A stretch of DNA of 44,681 nucleotides from Methanobacteriota archaeon (GTDB lineage Archaea > Halobacteriota > Methanosarcinia > Methanosarcinales > Methanosarcinaceae), in assembly GCA_016841265.1 (NCBI GenBank), contig JAENZL010000013.1:1-44681 (forward strand), given 5' to 3'. The notes under the pieces are model-generated. The model did no database searches. It was given only the letters and a program-made list of their open reading frames with translations, and was not told the origin of the DNA. Made by a program: the position numbers and the translations under genes. Below are positions 1 through 8,910 of this stretch, piece by piece (the stretch's first letter is position 1; the number at the start of each line of letters is the position of its first letter).

Positions 1-101
1 AACAACTATTATATTTTTCCTGCGATTGAAAACCCATCAAATTTGAAGAGGATACGATTTTTTGGTTTATGTAGAGGGATTCATAAATCTGAGACGATAA
101 T

Positions 102-1988
102 TTATTGAAGAGTAATGCTTTTTTTGGCAAGAACTGATATTTTGAATGGATTGGTCTTTATTTGATAAATGCTCATCAAATTAGAATGCCGATTTTCGGA
201 GCTAATTTGAGAGCCTATAGTTAATGGTGCTTTTCCATAAACCTTATTTGCAGTAAATTCTGCTACTGGATTGAGCTGGTCCTGCAACGAAAGGATGTGG
301 TTTATCATCTGTCCACGAACTGCATCAAGATTCTGAGAGGACAAGTCAGATTTCTTCAGATTTGCAAGATAGTTCTCTGCGTCAGTTGTATCCTTTCCTT
401 GACTCTTAGCTAAACTGATTGTATTTTGAAGCGTAGTCAGATACCGAATATCGTCCACGCCTTCCCTGAAGCCTTCCCACTGGATTGTATCAATGACTCC
501 ATTCATAGTAGGATAAGCAAAAACGTGATCCCTATATTCACCCCAATAAGCAGTGTCTTCAGGGAGGTCAAAGTCATTCCATATATCCCCCCAATTAGCT
601 TGGTAAGCGTAATCCATCACCCCATCATAATCATTCTGCCATAACAAAAGTCCATAATTCTGCCTGAATGTTCTTGGATATTCTGGGACTACCTGGGGGT
701 TTCCATATGAATAGATTTTATGACCATAGCTATGATACAGTGCCGCTAGGTCAGGGTCTGGCTCATAGACAACAATAGCTACATCCAGAATGTGTGCAAC
801 GTCAGCCGCCTCAGATTTTGATTGAGCAGCGAATATTTGACCTCCTGCATCATGTATAGCGTTCATTTGTGCTATACTCACGGGATCGGAGATTGGTTCT
901 TCATCAGGCCCATAGAAAAAAACATCTCTAACTCCATAAGGAGCGAGTGTACTTTTGATAAGGTCAAGATCACCGATATTATTAAAAGCTAAACTGTAAC
1001 AGTAAAAATTAGAGTTATCCATACCTACTTGTTGACGGACAGGGTACAATATACTAAGTCTCTCTGTTTCTTTCGACATCATTGCAGGATTCGTTATTCT
1101 GTGGTCATACATATTTTGCATTTCTACAGTAAGCTGTTCTATGGTTTTCTTATACGGTGATATAGTCGCTTCTGATGAATAATAGCCAGTATAACAAAGA
1201 CTATATTCTAAGTTAGGTTCTAAAAGTGTAATAGGTAGTACCTCAACAAGTAAGTAAATTTTAGAAAGTATTGTATTTCCATCCCTAGCTGTAATAATAC
1301 CTGTATAATTTCCAGGTTGTGTCTCCGGTGGTATGTATATCGTCACCCAAAACTGTTTATTCATGTTTTGTTTAAGCGTTACAGGTTGAAGGGTTGTTGC
1401 ATCCGCTATAGGACGTTCAGATATTGTAGGTTTGATACTTGACGTGAATGTACTGGACTCGGATATGTCGATGTAAGATCCTTCAACTTTTAGATAATTT
1501 TTGCCGTTTGGGTTAGATACATCATAGTTTGCCCACTCTTCCCCCTCAACATATACCAGTGAATCGTCTTTCAAGAGAAGTTCGGGGGTTAAATATCGCC
1601 CACGTACTAAGTAACCAGAAGTATCAGAACCGTAAGAACCTTGATACCAGCACTTGACCGTTCTTAGGTCTATATTTGTGCTTTGTATTTCTCCGTTGCT
1701 TCCGGTTAGGTTATTTACCTCAATTGTCACAGATTCAATATCTTCATTAGAACGAATTACAAAACTAGCCGGTGTAAATTCTCCGGGAGACGCTCGGAGT
1801 GAGATGGTGTCAGATATAAAGGAGGGGGGGATTGTAGAATTTGGTAATATTTTGTTATCAGTTATCGCAGGTACGACGTATGTAGTGACACTTTTAGATT
1901 CCACGCACTGTGGGTGGAAAAGACAGAAAATAAACAATAGGCCAATTATTACTGAGAATTTCGATTTACCCCTTATTTTTTTCTTCAT
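102..1988 (-). CDS. Secreted DUF4091-type protein with truncated PKD-like C-terminus
   Basis: This is a predicted exported protein of about 628 residues. The ATG at 1988 is preferred over the upstream in-frame start at 2024, because GAGGGA lies just before it and it opens a classic signal peptide: basic MKKKIRGKSKF, then a hydrophobic stretch ending near VES. The middle and C-terminal half resembles DUF4091, a domain of carbohydrate-active-like surface proteins; the stretch around IQWEGFREGVDDIRYL is the family's typical end motif. After it, PVAEFTANKVYGKAPLTI matches the first strand of a PKD domain, but the match stops and about 35 unrelated residues follow. The protein therefore seems to have lost its surface repeats through a frameshift or rearrangement. 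The gene is AT-rich compared with its neighbours. Its substrate is unknown. DUF362 lies about 50 bases upstream on the same strand, so co-transcription is possible. Confidence 0.75.
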   Translation of the reverse strand: MKKKIRGKSKFSVIIGLLFIFCLFHPQCVESKSVTTYVVPAITDNKILPNSTIPPSFISDTISLRASPGEFTPASFVIRSNEDIESVTIEVNNLTGSNGEIQSTNIDLRTVKCWYQGSYGSDTSGYLVRGRYLTPELLLKDDSLVYVEGEEWANYDVSNPNGKNYLKVEGSYIDISESSTFTSSIKPTISERPIADATTLQPVTLKQNMNKQFWVTIYIPPETQPGNYTGIITARDGNTILSKIYLLVEVLPITLLEPNLEYSLCYTGYYSSEATISPYKKTIEQLTVEMQNMYDHRITNPAMMSKETERLSILYPVRQQVGMDNSNFYCYSLAFNNIGDLDLIKSTLAPYGVRDVFFYGPDEEPISDPVSIAQMNAIHDAGGQIFAAQSKSEAADVAHILDVAIVVYEPDPDLAALYHSYGHKIYSYGNPQVVPEYPRTFRQNYGLLLWQNDYDGVMDYAYQANWGDIWNDFDLPEDTAYWGEYRDHVFAYPTMNGVIDTIQWEGFREGVDDIRYLTTLQNTISLAKSQGKDTTDAENYLANLKKSDLSSQNLDAVRGQMINHILSLQDQLNPVAEFTANKVYGKAPLTIGSQISSENRHSNLMSIYQIKTNPFKISVLAKKSITLQ

Positions 1989-2038
1989 GGGAATTCCCTC
2001 AAACATTTCCCGCGAATTTCTCATTCTGCTTTCTCTTT

Positions 2039-3181
2039 TTAACTTATTTTTATTTTTCCCCTGCTTACAAGCTTTACAAGCAATGATTTTTTGATTTCTA
2101 CCGCATCATTTGGGCACAGTTCACGGCAACAATAACACTGAATGCACTTTTCATCATTGATTTTGAGTACTTCCCCCACTTCCTCAATAGCATTTGCCGA
2201 ACAATTCAAAACACACGCCTTGCAAAGTGCACATTTTGAAGTGTTAATGAAGAGCTTTACCGTTAAATGCCTTCTAAGCATCTTTCGAAGAAATGCCGGT
2301 ATGAGGGCAATTATTCCCCCCGTAGGACTCACGAACTTGACCTTTACCTCCTCCAGTGCTGTCCCTACAATTTCCGGATGCATTGTCCCAAACCCCCTTG
2401 CAAGCCCAGCTTTGTTCGTAGGGATCTTCAAAGGGTCGAACCCGATAAGTTCCGAGGCCACAACATCTAAAGCTACACAGTCATAACTTGCCATGACAAC
2501 TCCCATGTATGCCGGGGTACCACCCGCCGGGCCATCCCCCTCCATTCCGACCACAGCGTCCATAACTGCAAGATGAGGCTTGACGAAAGAGTAGATCTCG
2601 ACAACCGCCTCCCCAAAAAGGTCACGGTCTTCCAGATAGTGGGCCTGTTTACGGACTTTCCGGGGCACGGTGCCGAAAAAGTTTTTGACCGCTCCTGTGT
2701 AGAGTGTGAGCTCATGAGTCTTGAGCTTCGGAAGCGAGATAATAACATCAGCCTCCAGTATGGCTTTTGAGATGTACAGGCGCGGAAAATGTTTTGCTCC
2801 GGGTACATCAACCTCCACAAAACCTGAAGTCTCGAAATTGATGATTTCTGCGCCGCAGGCTGAAGCAGCAGCTTCAATACCTGATACCCTGAAAGCTTCA
2901 GCAGTGGTAGTGGGATCAGGCCTTGCAGCTCCGGACCCATCCCCTATAACCGGAATACCCCCTACCTCTGAAACCAGTTCACACATCGCAGATACCACTG
3001 CCGGATGAGTTGTAACGGCATCCTCCGGAGGTCGAATTGCAAGCACATTGGGCTTTAGCAGCACACGGGAGCCCGGAGATATAATGGATTCAAGGCCACC
3101 GATAAGCTCTATTGCTTCTTTTATTGCATCTTTTGCGTTTGAATAATCATTGCAACGCACGATGGAAACTCTGGTGTTCAT
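2039..3181 (-). CDS. DUF362 domain protein with two C-terminal 4Fe-4S clusters
   Basis: This 380-residue protein has a DUF362 core followed by a bacterial-type ferredoxin domain. Family landmarks are LLKPNVLAIRPPEDAVTTHP near residue 42 and the LPKLKTHELTLYTGAVKNFFG region. The C-terminal 80 residues carry two cluster motifs, CALCKACVLNC and CIQCYCCRELCPNDAVE, sufficient for two 4Fe-4S clusters. DUF362 proteins are common in methanogens and are presumed to be iron-sulfur electron carriers or redox enzymes; the exact reaction is not known. No signal peptide is visible, so it is probably cytoplasmic. Its start, ATG at 3181, follows a short AT-rich leader. Confidence 0.85.
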   Translation of the reverse strand: MNTRVSIVRCNDYSNAKDAIKEAIELIGGLESIISPGSRVLLKPNVLAIRPPEDAVTTHPAVVSAMCELVSEVGGIPVIGDGSGAARPDPTTTAEAFRVSGIEAAASACGAEIINFETSGFVEVDVPGAKHFPRLYISKAILEADVIISLPKLKTHELTLYTGAVKNFFGTVPRKVRKQAHYLEDRDLFGEAVVEIYSFVKPHLAVMDAVVGMEGDGPAGGTPAYMGVVMASYDCVALDVVASELIGFDPLKIPTNKAGLARGFGTMHPEIVGTALEEVKVKFVSPTGGIIALIPAFLRKMLRRHLTVKLFINTSKCALCKACVLNCSANAIEEVGEVLKINDEKCIQCYCCRELCPNDAVEIKKSLLVKLVSRGKIKIS

Positions 3182-3288
3182 GATTACACCTCAATATAAG
3201 TTTTGAATTTAGGTTAAATTTAGGTTCTGTATTATTTAGTGAAAGAATGTGATGCCAGTAACAGCATATGATGCCGACAACAGCATAA

Positions 3289-3563
3289 TCATATCATATG
3301 GCAACCGTCAACTGCAATTACATCGCCACTAACATACTCCCCAAGGTCCGATCTCAAAAACAATATCACTTTTGCAACATCTTCGGATGAGACATCGGCC
3401 TTACAAGTGAAGCCTTGAGCCCTTTTCCACGGATCATGCCCGCAAGTTCGACTGCCTTTCCCCCACTTTTGTTGTAGTTTATGATAGAATGTGCATGTTT
3501 TTCTGCTGCCAGCAAGGCGATATCTCTTTCAATTCCCCCACTTGCGCCCGTTACCAGTACCAC
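3289..3563 (-). pseudogene. Short-chain dehydrogenase (FabG-like) remnant
   Basis: The reading frame begins VVLVTGASGGIERDIALL, the Rossmann nucleotide-binding start of a short-chain dehydrogenase (the usual GxGxxG reads GxxGGIE, so one Gly is lost). It runs about 57 residues to KASLV. A one-base shift then leads into ADVSSEDVAKVILFLRSDLG and GDVIAVDGC, followed by TGA at 3289-3291. This second part is the extreme C-terminus of the same family. About 150 residues, including the catalytic Ser and Tyr-x-x-x-Lys, are absent. The remnant totals about 90 codons instead of the usual 240-250. It directly follows the acyl carrier protein remnant on the same strand, as in a former operon. Confidence 0.75.
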
Positions 3564-3791
3564 TTTGCCAGTTTGACAATCAGGTTAGTAATTCCCTGCA
3601 GTGAATCATAATTTTTCCGGAGTCGGCATGTCTGTCAGAATTTTGATGGACTAGTTTTCACATACATAGTCCCTCAGTTCAAGTAACCTGATCAAATCAA
3701 TGGTATCATTCTGGGTACGAGAATCATTATCTTTTAAGCCAATGTTCGCGTCCATAAAAGAATTATCTTTCAGATAATCAAGTATAATCAT
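3551..3791 (-). pseudogene. Acyl carrier protein remnant
   Basis: Reading from the ATG at 3791 gives MIILDYLKDNSFMDANIGLK and then a helix-II region IDLIRLLEL. This aligns with the acyl carrier protein pattern IDS(I)GLLEL, in which Ser carries phosphopantetheine. Here Ser would have become Leu (TCG to TTG) and Gly would have become Arg. An in-frame TAG follows at DYVCEN. Reading on gives SIKILTDMPTPEKL and, after a one-base shift, DSLQGITNLIVKLA, the usual end of the protein. A lost attachment site, a stop and a frameshift show the gene is dead. It overlaps the start of the dehydrogenase remnant. Function when intact: acyl or aminoacyl carrier in a small biosynthetic cluster (inference). Confidence 0.6.
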
Positions 3792-4055
3792 TTTTTATAT
3801 ACTCCATTGGATCTTAGCCCCCCTAATTTATTACAATGGATAACAACAGGAGCAGATACACTTATAGTCTATTCCGGTGTCAATTTCCCTATCTATTTCG
3901 AGTAATCTTCATTAATATTTACGTATTATCCATTATTTATTTTGTTTCTTTAATAAATTGTTATCGTTGCTCATCCTATTAATTAGATCGAATTTGAAAA
4001 CTTTCAACACCCTTCATTCTGGGTACACATCGTAAAAATATCCGCTTTATTTTTT
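3792..4055. other. AT-rich spacer between gene remnants
   Basis: No reading frame is recognisable here. Reading towards the acyl carrier protein remnant, AGTATATAAAA lies almost directly before its ATG and may be a former TATA box. The rest is AT-rich, low-information sequence. Confidence 0.4.
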
Positions 4056-4780
4056 TCATTTACCAGCCACCAAACTCCTTGCAGTCTCCCTCACACTCCT
4101 CTCCGAACTATACTCCGGCTCCCATCCTATCCCCTTCAACTTCTCAATCCCAAGCCTCATCCTGGGCACGTCCCCTTTCCATCCCCTCGAACCACCCGTA
4201 TACGTAAACTCGACATCCGAAAGCCCCAGCTCCTCCACAACGATCTCCCCGATCCGGGTTGCGCTGATAGTGCCTTCCGAGCCGATATTGAAGATGTTGA
4301 CTTCTTATTTACTTTTTTCAATGATAAAAAGGATCGATTCCACGCATTCCGAAACGTGCAGATAGGATTTTTCCTGCTTTCCGTCGCCCAGGATTTCGAG
4401 CTTTCCGGGTTTTCCCGCAGTTTCCGGACGAAGTCCACGGTTATCCCGTGGGTGGAACGGGGGCCAACTATGTTTGCAAAGCGGAAGACCCAGGCCTGCA
4501 TGTCGAAGGTGTAGGTATATGAGGTTATCAGGGCTTCGCAGGCAAGTTTGGACGCCCCATAAAGGGATATTGGAATCAGCGGCCCGTAATCTTCGGGAGT
4601 GGGCATGACTTTTGCTTCCCCGTAGACGGTGGAAGTGGAGGTAAATGCAAGTTTTCCTGTCCCCTGCTTGCGCATGGCTTCCAGAAGATTATAGGTTGCC
4701 AAGATGTTCAGGTCGAAACGGACTTTTGTGGTTGAAACTCCCGGTTTTACGTCCAGGTTTGCAGCCGCGTAGAAATGCAC
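4056..4780 (-). pseudogene. NAD-dependent sugar-nucleotide epimerase remnant
   Basis: The first frame reads HFYAAANLDVKPGVSTTKVR, then TSTSTVYGEAKVMPTPEDYG and SLYGASKLACEAL. These are the Ser/Thr and Tyr-x-x-x-Lys catalytic regions of an extended short-chain dehydrogenase of the UDP-glucose 4-epimerase type. The N-terminal 60 or so residues with the glycine-rich NAD site are missing. Near 4401-4404 one base has been lost: the sequence passes from NPE into a frame reading KLEILGDGKQEKSYLHVSE. That frame meets an in-frame TAA in KSK-stop-EVNIFNIGSEG near 4303. The tail VEELGLSDVEFTYTGGSRGW to the end at 4056 is intact. Three independent lesions make this a pseudogene. The intact enzyme would have acted in surface sugar synthesis. 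Confidence 0.85.
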
Positions 4781-5069
4781 CTGCGAAAGAATGCGGGATT
4801 ACCAATTCAAAGTGAACACTACGCGAGACCTTCTAACATTTAAGTGTCTCAAAATGTCACTATATAATAGTGGGCCATTCCACCTACTATACATTTAAAT
4901 ATCAAAACCCCCATGCACTGACACATATATCCCACTAAAACATCATCAAATCCTAATAATTCCATTAGCTTTCACCAATCACGGTTATTATTCAACGGAA
5001 ATCAATTCGAAGTCTAATTCAAGGTAACTAATTCGAAGGAATCAAAGTACCATTCAAAGGAGCATTTCG
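4781..5069. promoter_or_regulatory. Upstream region of the GMP synthetase gene
   Basis: This AT-rich spacer holds the end of the epimerase remnant and the leader of the plus-strand GMP synthetase gene. AAAGGAGCATTTCG directly before the ATG at 5070 is a strong Shine-Dalgarno site. TATATAATAG near 4861 is a possible TATA element but is far upstream. CAATTCGAAG-like words are repeated between 5000 and 5060. Confidence 0.4.
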
Positions 5070-5984
5070 ATGGTAAAACCCGAGAAATTCATTCCAAAGG
5101 CAATTGATAGGATTAAAAACGAAATCGAGGGGAGGGCGATAATTGCCCTTTCTGGCGGCGTGGACAGTTCGGTCTGTGCGGAGCTTGCTTACAGGGCAAT
5201 CGGGGAGAAGCTGCACCCGATCTATATTGATACCGGGCTTATGAGGAAAGGGGAAACCGAAAGGATCGCCCACATCTTTTCCCACATGAACCTGCACATT
5301 GTGTTTGCGAAGGACAGGTTCCTGGGGGCTCTCAAGGGGATCACAGACCCCGAGGAGAAAAGAAAAGCAATCGGAGAGACCTTCATCCGGGTCTTCGAAG
5401 AGGAAGCAAAGGAGTTGCAGGCTGAGTACCTGATCCAGGGCACCATCTACCCGGACAGGATCGAGTCCGAGGGTGGGATCAAGTCCCACCATAACGTGGG
5501 TGGACTGCCTTCAGTAGTCGATTTCAAGAAGATCGTGGAGCCCATTGACGACCTTTACAAGGACGAGGTAAGGGAAGTTGCCTGGGCGCTTGAAATGCCG
5601 GAAGAGATCTGCGAGAGGATGCCTTTCCCGGGCCCCGGGCTGGCTGTGCGCGTGCTTGGAGAAGTTACCGAAGAAAAGGTAGAGGCAACCCGGGAGGCAA
5701 ATGCCATTGTCGAAGAAGAACTCCTGGACCGGTTCTGCCCCTGGCAGACCTATGCCGCATTGATCGGCAAAGGGACCGGGGTCAAGGGCGACATCCGGGC
5801 TTACGGCTGGATCATGGCAGTCAGGGCTGTCGGGTCCCGGGACGGGATGACCGCAGAAGCGCTGGAACTGCCCTGGGACGTCCTAAGGCACATCCAGTCC
5901 AGGATCACCTCCGAGATCCCGAGCGTGGTCAGGGTGGTCTACGACATCACGCCAAAACCGCCTGCAACCATTGAGTTCGAGTGA
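5070..5984 (+). CDS. guaAB: GMP synthase subunit B (ATP pyrophosphatase)
   Basis: This 304-residue protein is the synthetase half of archaeal GMP synthase. It adenylates XMP and lets ammonia from the separate glutaminase subunit convert it to GMP. SGGVDSS at residues 28-34 is the PP-loop that binds [17 protein letters not shown] and the C-terminal [17 protein letters not shown] are the dimerisation-domain signatures of the family. In archaea the glutaminase is often a separate gene, and no glutaminase domain is fused here. The start at 5070 is supported by AAAGGAG upstream. The gene is GC-rich and intact. Confidence 0.95.
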   Translation: MVKPEKFIPKAIDRIKNEIEGRAIIALSGGVDSSVCAELAYRAIGEKLHPIYIDTGLMRKGETERIAHIFSHMNLHIVFAKDRFLGALKGITDPEEKRKAIGETFIRVFEEEAKELQAEYLIQGTIYPDRIESEGGIKSHHNVGGLPSVVDFKKIVEPIDDLYKDEVREVAWALEMPEEICERMPFPGPGLAVRVLGEVTEEKVEATREANAIVEEELLDRFCPWQTYAALIGKGTGVKGDIRAYGWIMAVRAVGSRDGMTAEALELPWDVLRHIQSRITSEIPSVVRVVYDITPKPPATIEFE

Positions 5985-6066
5985 AGCCGGAAAAGGCTTC
6001 AAAAATCTTTTTCTTTTTTTTGAAAAGCATTAAACAAACCTAGCTTTAAAGCGAGTTTTCACAACC

Positions 6067-7107
6067 ATGTCCCTGAATAAAGCAGTACTCGATATCCGAA
6101 AGCGGATAAAAGTCAGGCCTTCCCCAACAAACGTGCCGGCGGCAAGCTGGACAGGAAGCGACCTTGTAAACGGTGTAGAGACAAAGACCCTGACGATGAT
6201 TTTCAAGACCGCAGGTTGCCGCTGGGGAAAAGCCGGAGGGTGCACCATGTGCGGGTACGTCTACGACTGCGCAAGCGAACCCCCGACCCTGGAAGACTAT
6301 AAGGCCCAGCTTGAAAAAGCGATGAAAAAAGCCGAAAAGTTTCCGGAGCTCATGATCAAGATCTTCACCTCAGGAAGTTTCCTGGATGACCAGGAAGTCC
6401 CCCTCGAAGCGCGGCACGCCATCCTTGAAGCCCTGGCAGCCGACCCCCGCGTGGTCAAGGTGCTCGTAGAGACCCGCCCCGGCTTCGTAAGCGATGAAAA
6501 CGTGCAGGACTGCCTTGACATTATGAAAGAAAAGCCCTTCGAACTTGCCTTTGGTCTTGAGACCAGTTCTGACAGGATCAGGAAAGATTCCATCAACAAA
6601 GGTTTCACCTTCAGGGATTTCACCCGCGCCGCAGAAATAACAAAAAGGCACGGAGTAACCGTAAAAACCTACCTCATGCTAAAACCCCTCTTCCTCTCCG
6701 AAAAACAGGCCATGGAAGACATCCTCCGCTCCATAGACGACGCAGCCCCCTATTCGGACACCATCTCCATCAACCTCTGTAACGTCCAGAAAGGAACCCT
6801 GGTCGAGACCTTCTGGGAAAAAGGCCAGTACCGCCCCCCCTGGCTCTGGAGCATCGTTGAAATCCTTAAGCAGGCAAAAGCAGCCCATCCGGACCTCCCC
6901 CTCATGTCCGACCCCGTCGGCGCAGGCTCAAAAAGAGGCCCACGCAATTGCAGAATATGCAGCAGGGACGTCGCAGACTCCCTCCGAGACTTCTCCCTGA
7001 CCCAGAACCCCGCAGACCTTGAAAAAATCGACTGCGAATGCAAAGAGCTCTGGAAAAAAGTGCTCGAAATCGAGGACTTTACCTACGGAACACCGATATT
7101 AGAGTAA
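6067..7107 (+). CDS. Archaeosine biosynthesis radical SAM enzyme (RaSEA)
   Basis: This 346-residue radical SAM protein matches the archaeosine-forming RaSEA family. With the transglycosylase-like partner ArcS it completes formation of archaeosine at position 15 of tRNA from a lysine-bearing preQ0 intermediate. The cluster motif sits near residue 50 in AGCRWGKAGGCTMCGY; its C-x7-C-x2-C spacing differs from the canonical C-x3-C-x2-C and is typical of this family. LVETRPGFV and FGLETSSDRIRK are further radical SAM barrel landmarks. The C-terminal RNCRICSRDVADSLRDF carries extra cysteines. The gene lies about 80 bases after the GMP synthetase gene on the same strand and could share its transcript. 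ArcS is not in this window. Confidence 0.85.
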   Translation: MSLNKAVLDIRKRIKVRPSPTNVPAASWTGSDLVNGVETKTLTMIFKTAGCRWGKAGGCTMCGYVYDCASEPPTLEDYKAQLEKAMKKAEKFPELMIKIFTSGSFLDDQEVPLEARHAILEALAADPRVVKVLVETRPGFVSDENVQDCLDIMKEKPFELAFGLETSSDRIRKDSINKGFTFRDFTRAAEITKRHGVTVKTYLMLKPLFLSEKQAMEDILRSIDDAAPYSDTISINLCNVQKGTLVETFWEKGQYRPPWLWSIVEILKQAKAAHPDLPLMSDPVGAGSKRGPRNCRICSRDVADSLRDFSLTQNPADLEKIDCECKELWKKVLEIEDFTYGTPILE

Positions 7108-7283
7108 AAAAGAAAACAAAAAAGTTAGTCCGCCTCAGCGAAGTGAAGAGAGTGAAAAACGAATAATTAGTCCGCTTGAGCGAGCAAAGCGAGCGAAACG
7201 GACCGCGCACTGCCGAGCCGCAACTCGGCTGAGAGAAGATTTCGTTAAGTTTCTCTCTAATATTCCTTTTTTTATTTTTGTTC
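7108..7283. repeat. Intergenic inverted-repeat element
   Basis: The stretch between the radical SAM gene and argB holds two similar blocks, TTAGTCCGCCTCAGCGAAG and TTAGTCCGCTTGAGCGAG. The second forms an arm pair GTCCG...CGGAC at 7170-7203. A hairpin GCCGAG/CTCGGC follows at 7212-7229. The same order of parts recurs at 14656-14796, suggesting a dispersed genomic repeat. Confidence 0.45.
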
Positions 7284-8180
7284 TTACGGCTCAAAACCGG
7301 GCCCATAAATCATTGTCCCGACTCCGCCGTCGGTAAAGAGTTCGAGAAGCATGGAATGAGAAACACTACCATTTATAATGTGAGCCCTCTCGACTCCGCT
7401 TTTAACAGCCACGGCTGCTCCTTTGATTTTCGGGATCATGCCCCCCCGGATGATTCCTTCCCTGATAAGGGGATCGACATCATCCAGTGTGATGCGGGAG
7501 ATGCGGCTTCCGAGATCGCTCATGTCCCGGAGGAGTCCGGAGACGTCGGTCATGAGGATGAGTTTTTTGGCATTGAGGGCTGCGGCAATGTCTCCTGCAA
7601 CAGTATCGGCGTTGATGTTCAGGGCGTTACCTGCCACGTCCACGGCAATCGGAGAGATTACGGGAATATAACCCTTTTCAAGCACAATCCGGAGGATTTC
7701 GGGATTGATGACCTCGCTTTCTCCCACCCAGCCAATATCAACCTCGGTTTCCACGCCTTCGACCATGACCTTCTGAACGGCTTTCTTACGGGCAAGAATC
7801 ATTCTCCCGTCGTGGCCCGTTAACCCTATACCCTTGCCCCCGGCTTTCCCTATAAGGGAAATCATTTTCGTGTTGATATTACCCACCAGGACCATGCGGG
7901 CGATTTCCAGAGTCTCGTCGTCCGTTATGCGGAGCCCTTCTACGAATTCGGCTTTCTTCCCCATGAGCGTCATCTTCTCCGTGATCTCAGGGCCGCCTCC
8001 GTGCACGATTACCGGCTTGATCCCCACAAAGTGCAGGAGTACGATGTCCTTGATGATGTCTTCCATGACCTGTACATTGACCATGGCATTTCCGCCAACC
8101 TTGATGACCATGACCGAGTCATAGAACTCCTGCATGTAAGGCAGTGCCTCGATAAGCACATTCTCTCGCTTTAGTGACAT
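7284..8180 (-). CDS. argB: Acetylglutamate kinase
   Basis: This 298-residue protein is acetylglutamate kinase, which phosphorylates N-acetyl-L-glutamate in the second step of arginine synthesis. VIKVGGNAMV near residue 25 is the phosphate-binding lysine-glycine motif. VIVHGGGPEI near residue 58 is the second glycine-rich turn. GLTGHDGRMI and NINADTVAGDIAAAL are further family signatures. The length is normal for the family. It is encoded alone here, facing the plus-strand genes to its left, with a repeat-rich leader to its right. Confidence 0.95.
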   Translation of the reverse strand: MSLKRENVLIEALPYMQEFYDSVMVIKVGGNAMVNVQVMEDIIKDIVLLHFVGIKPVIVHGGGPEITEKMTLMGKKAEFVEGLRITDDETLEIARMVLVGNINTKMISLIGKAGGKGIGLTGHDGRMILARKKAVQKVMVEGVETEVDIGWVGESEVINPEILRIVLEKGYIPVISPIAVDVAGNALNINADTVAGDIAAALNAKKLILMTDVSGLLRDMSDLGSRISRITLDDVDPLIREGIIRGGMIPKIKGAAVAVKSGVERAHIINGSVSHSMLLELFTDGGVGTMIYGPGFEP

Positions 8181-8515
8181 GACCTAGGAATCAGAAGTTC
8201 TGCAATTAAACTTATCGTTGAAAGAGACCGTAAAACCCCGGGATATTGAAGAAAAACAATTCAAAAAACCATAAAGATCCTCCGGGCGCTCAAAAAAGAT
8301 TTATAGGATAAGAAATCCGAAAACAGAAAAACTTCATTTAGAGAACAAAAGAAAAACTTCATTTAGAGAACAAAACATCATATAAAGAGAGAAATTTTTT
8401 ATAGAGAACAAAATTTCATATAAGGAGAGGAATTTCCTTTGAAGGTGTATGAAATAAACGATCCCGGAAAGTTTTGAAAAATAAAGTCCTTTCCAGGAAA
8501 ATCTATATTTAAGTA
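8181..8515. repeat. Repeat-rich leader of argB
   Basis: Two adjacent copies of GAAAAACTTCATTTAGAGAACA occupy about 8325-8373. They are followed by two copies of an AGAGAACAAAA...TCATATAA...GAGAG block at about 8366-8430. These lie between argB and MC1 on the minus strand. No reading frame is convincing. They may be part of the argB promoter region or simple repeat expansion. Confidence 0.45.
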
Positions 8516-8551
8516 TTGGAAAGAAAAAGAAATAACCCCTATTTGCAGGGG
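8516..8551 (-). terminator. Hairpin and T-run after MC1
   Basis: On the minus strand CCCCT-GCAAAT-AGGGG (8536-8551) forms a five-pair hairpin. It is directly followed by a T-rich run corresponding to the A-rich plus-strand bases 8516-8535. This is positioned just after the MC1 stop codon. Confidence 0.6.
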
Positions 8552-8567
8552 CTGTGACAAATGCAAT

Positions 8568-8852
8568 TTACTCGAGCTTTTCAATCCTTTCTTTCTTGAC
8601 AAAGGGCTTGCTGATTTTCTCGGGCATCCAGTCAGGCCTGTTCTTGGGGGCTTCGACGTCATCCTTCCATGCCTTGAAAACGTGCACCTTCTTTGTCCCG
8701 CGTTCCCTGAGGCGGATGATTTCCGGCTTCTTCTTTGTACCGGCACCACGGTTCGCAGCCTTGAGAGCAGCTTGCCGAGGCTGTTTTCCGGTGAATACTC
8801 CGTGCTCATTGCCAGCTTCGTCTCGTAAAACAAAATTTCTTGTGTTGGACAT
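8568..8852 (-). CDS. Chromosomal protein MC1
   Basis: This is the methanogen chromosomal protein MC1, a small basic monomer that binds and bends DNA and is abundant in Methanosarcina nucleoids. The ATG at 8852 is chosen over the in-frame codon at 8885: GAGGTGAC lies just before it, and the product MSNTRNFVLRDEAGNEHGVF then starts exactly like known MC1. The mature length is about 93 residues. Signatures include GKQPRQAALKAANRG, IRLRERGTKKVHVFKAWK and RPDWMPEKISKPFVKKE. A TATA-like ATTTATATAC lies at about 8900-8910, giving a short leader, and a hairpin terminator follows the stop. The protein is strong evidence for the Methanosarcina lineage. Confidence 0.97.
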   Translation of the reverse strand: MSNTRNFVLRDEAGNEHGVFTGKQPRQAALKAANRGAGTKKKPEIIRLRERGTKKVHVFKAWKDDVEAPKNRPDWMPEKISKPFVKKERIEKLE

Positions 8853-8899
8853 AAAGGTCACCTCGCAAATTGTATTGCTAGACACTGATTAAGTTTTAA

Positions 8900-8910
8900 A
8901 GTATATAAAT
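8900..8910 (-). promoter_or_regulatory. TATA box of the MC1 gene
   Basis: ATTTATATAC on the minus strand lies about 50 bases before the MC1 ATG. The spacing suits a short leader carrying the GAGGTGAC ribosome site. Confidence 0.5.

Noticed and set aside
1-101. Possible gene or element at the left edge
   Set aside because: Only AT-rich sequence downstream of the DUF4091 gene; nothing supportable.
3640-3660. In-frame TAG in the acyl carrier protein remnant read as pyrrolysine
   Set aside because: Methanosarcina can read TAG as pyrrolysine, but the attachment Ser is lost and a frameshift and a TGA follow, so the gene is dead anyway.
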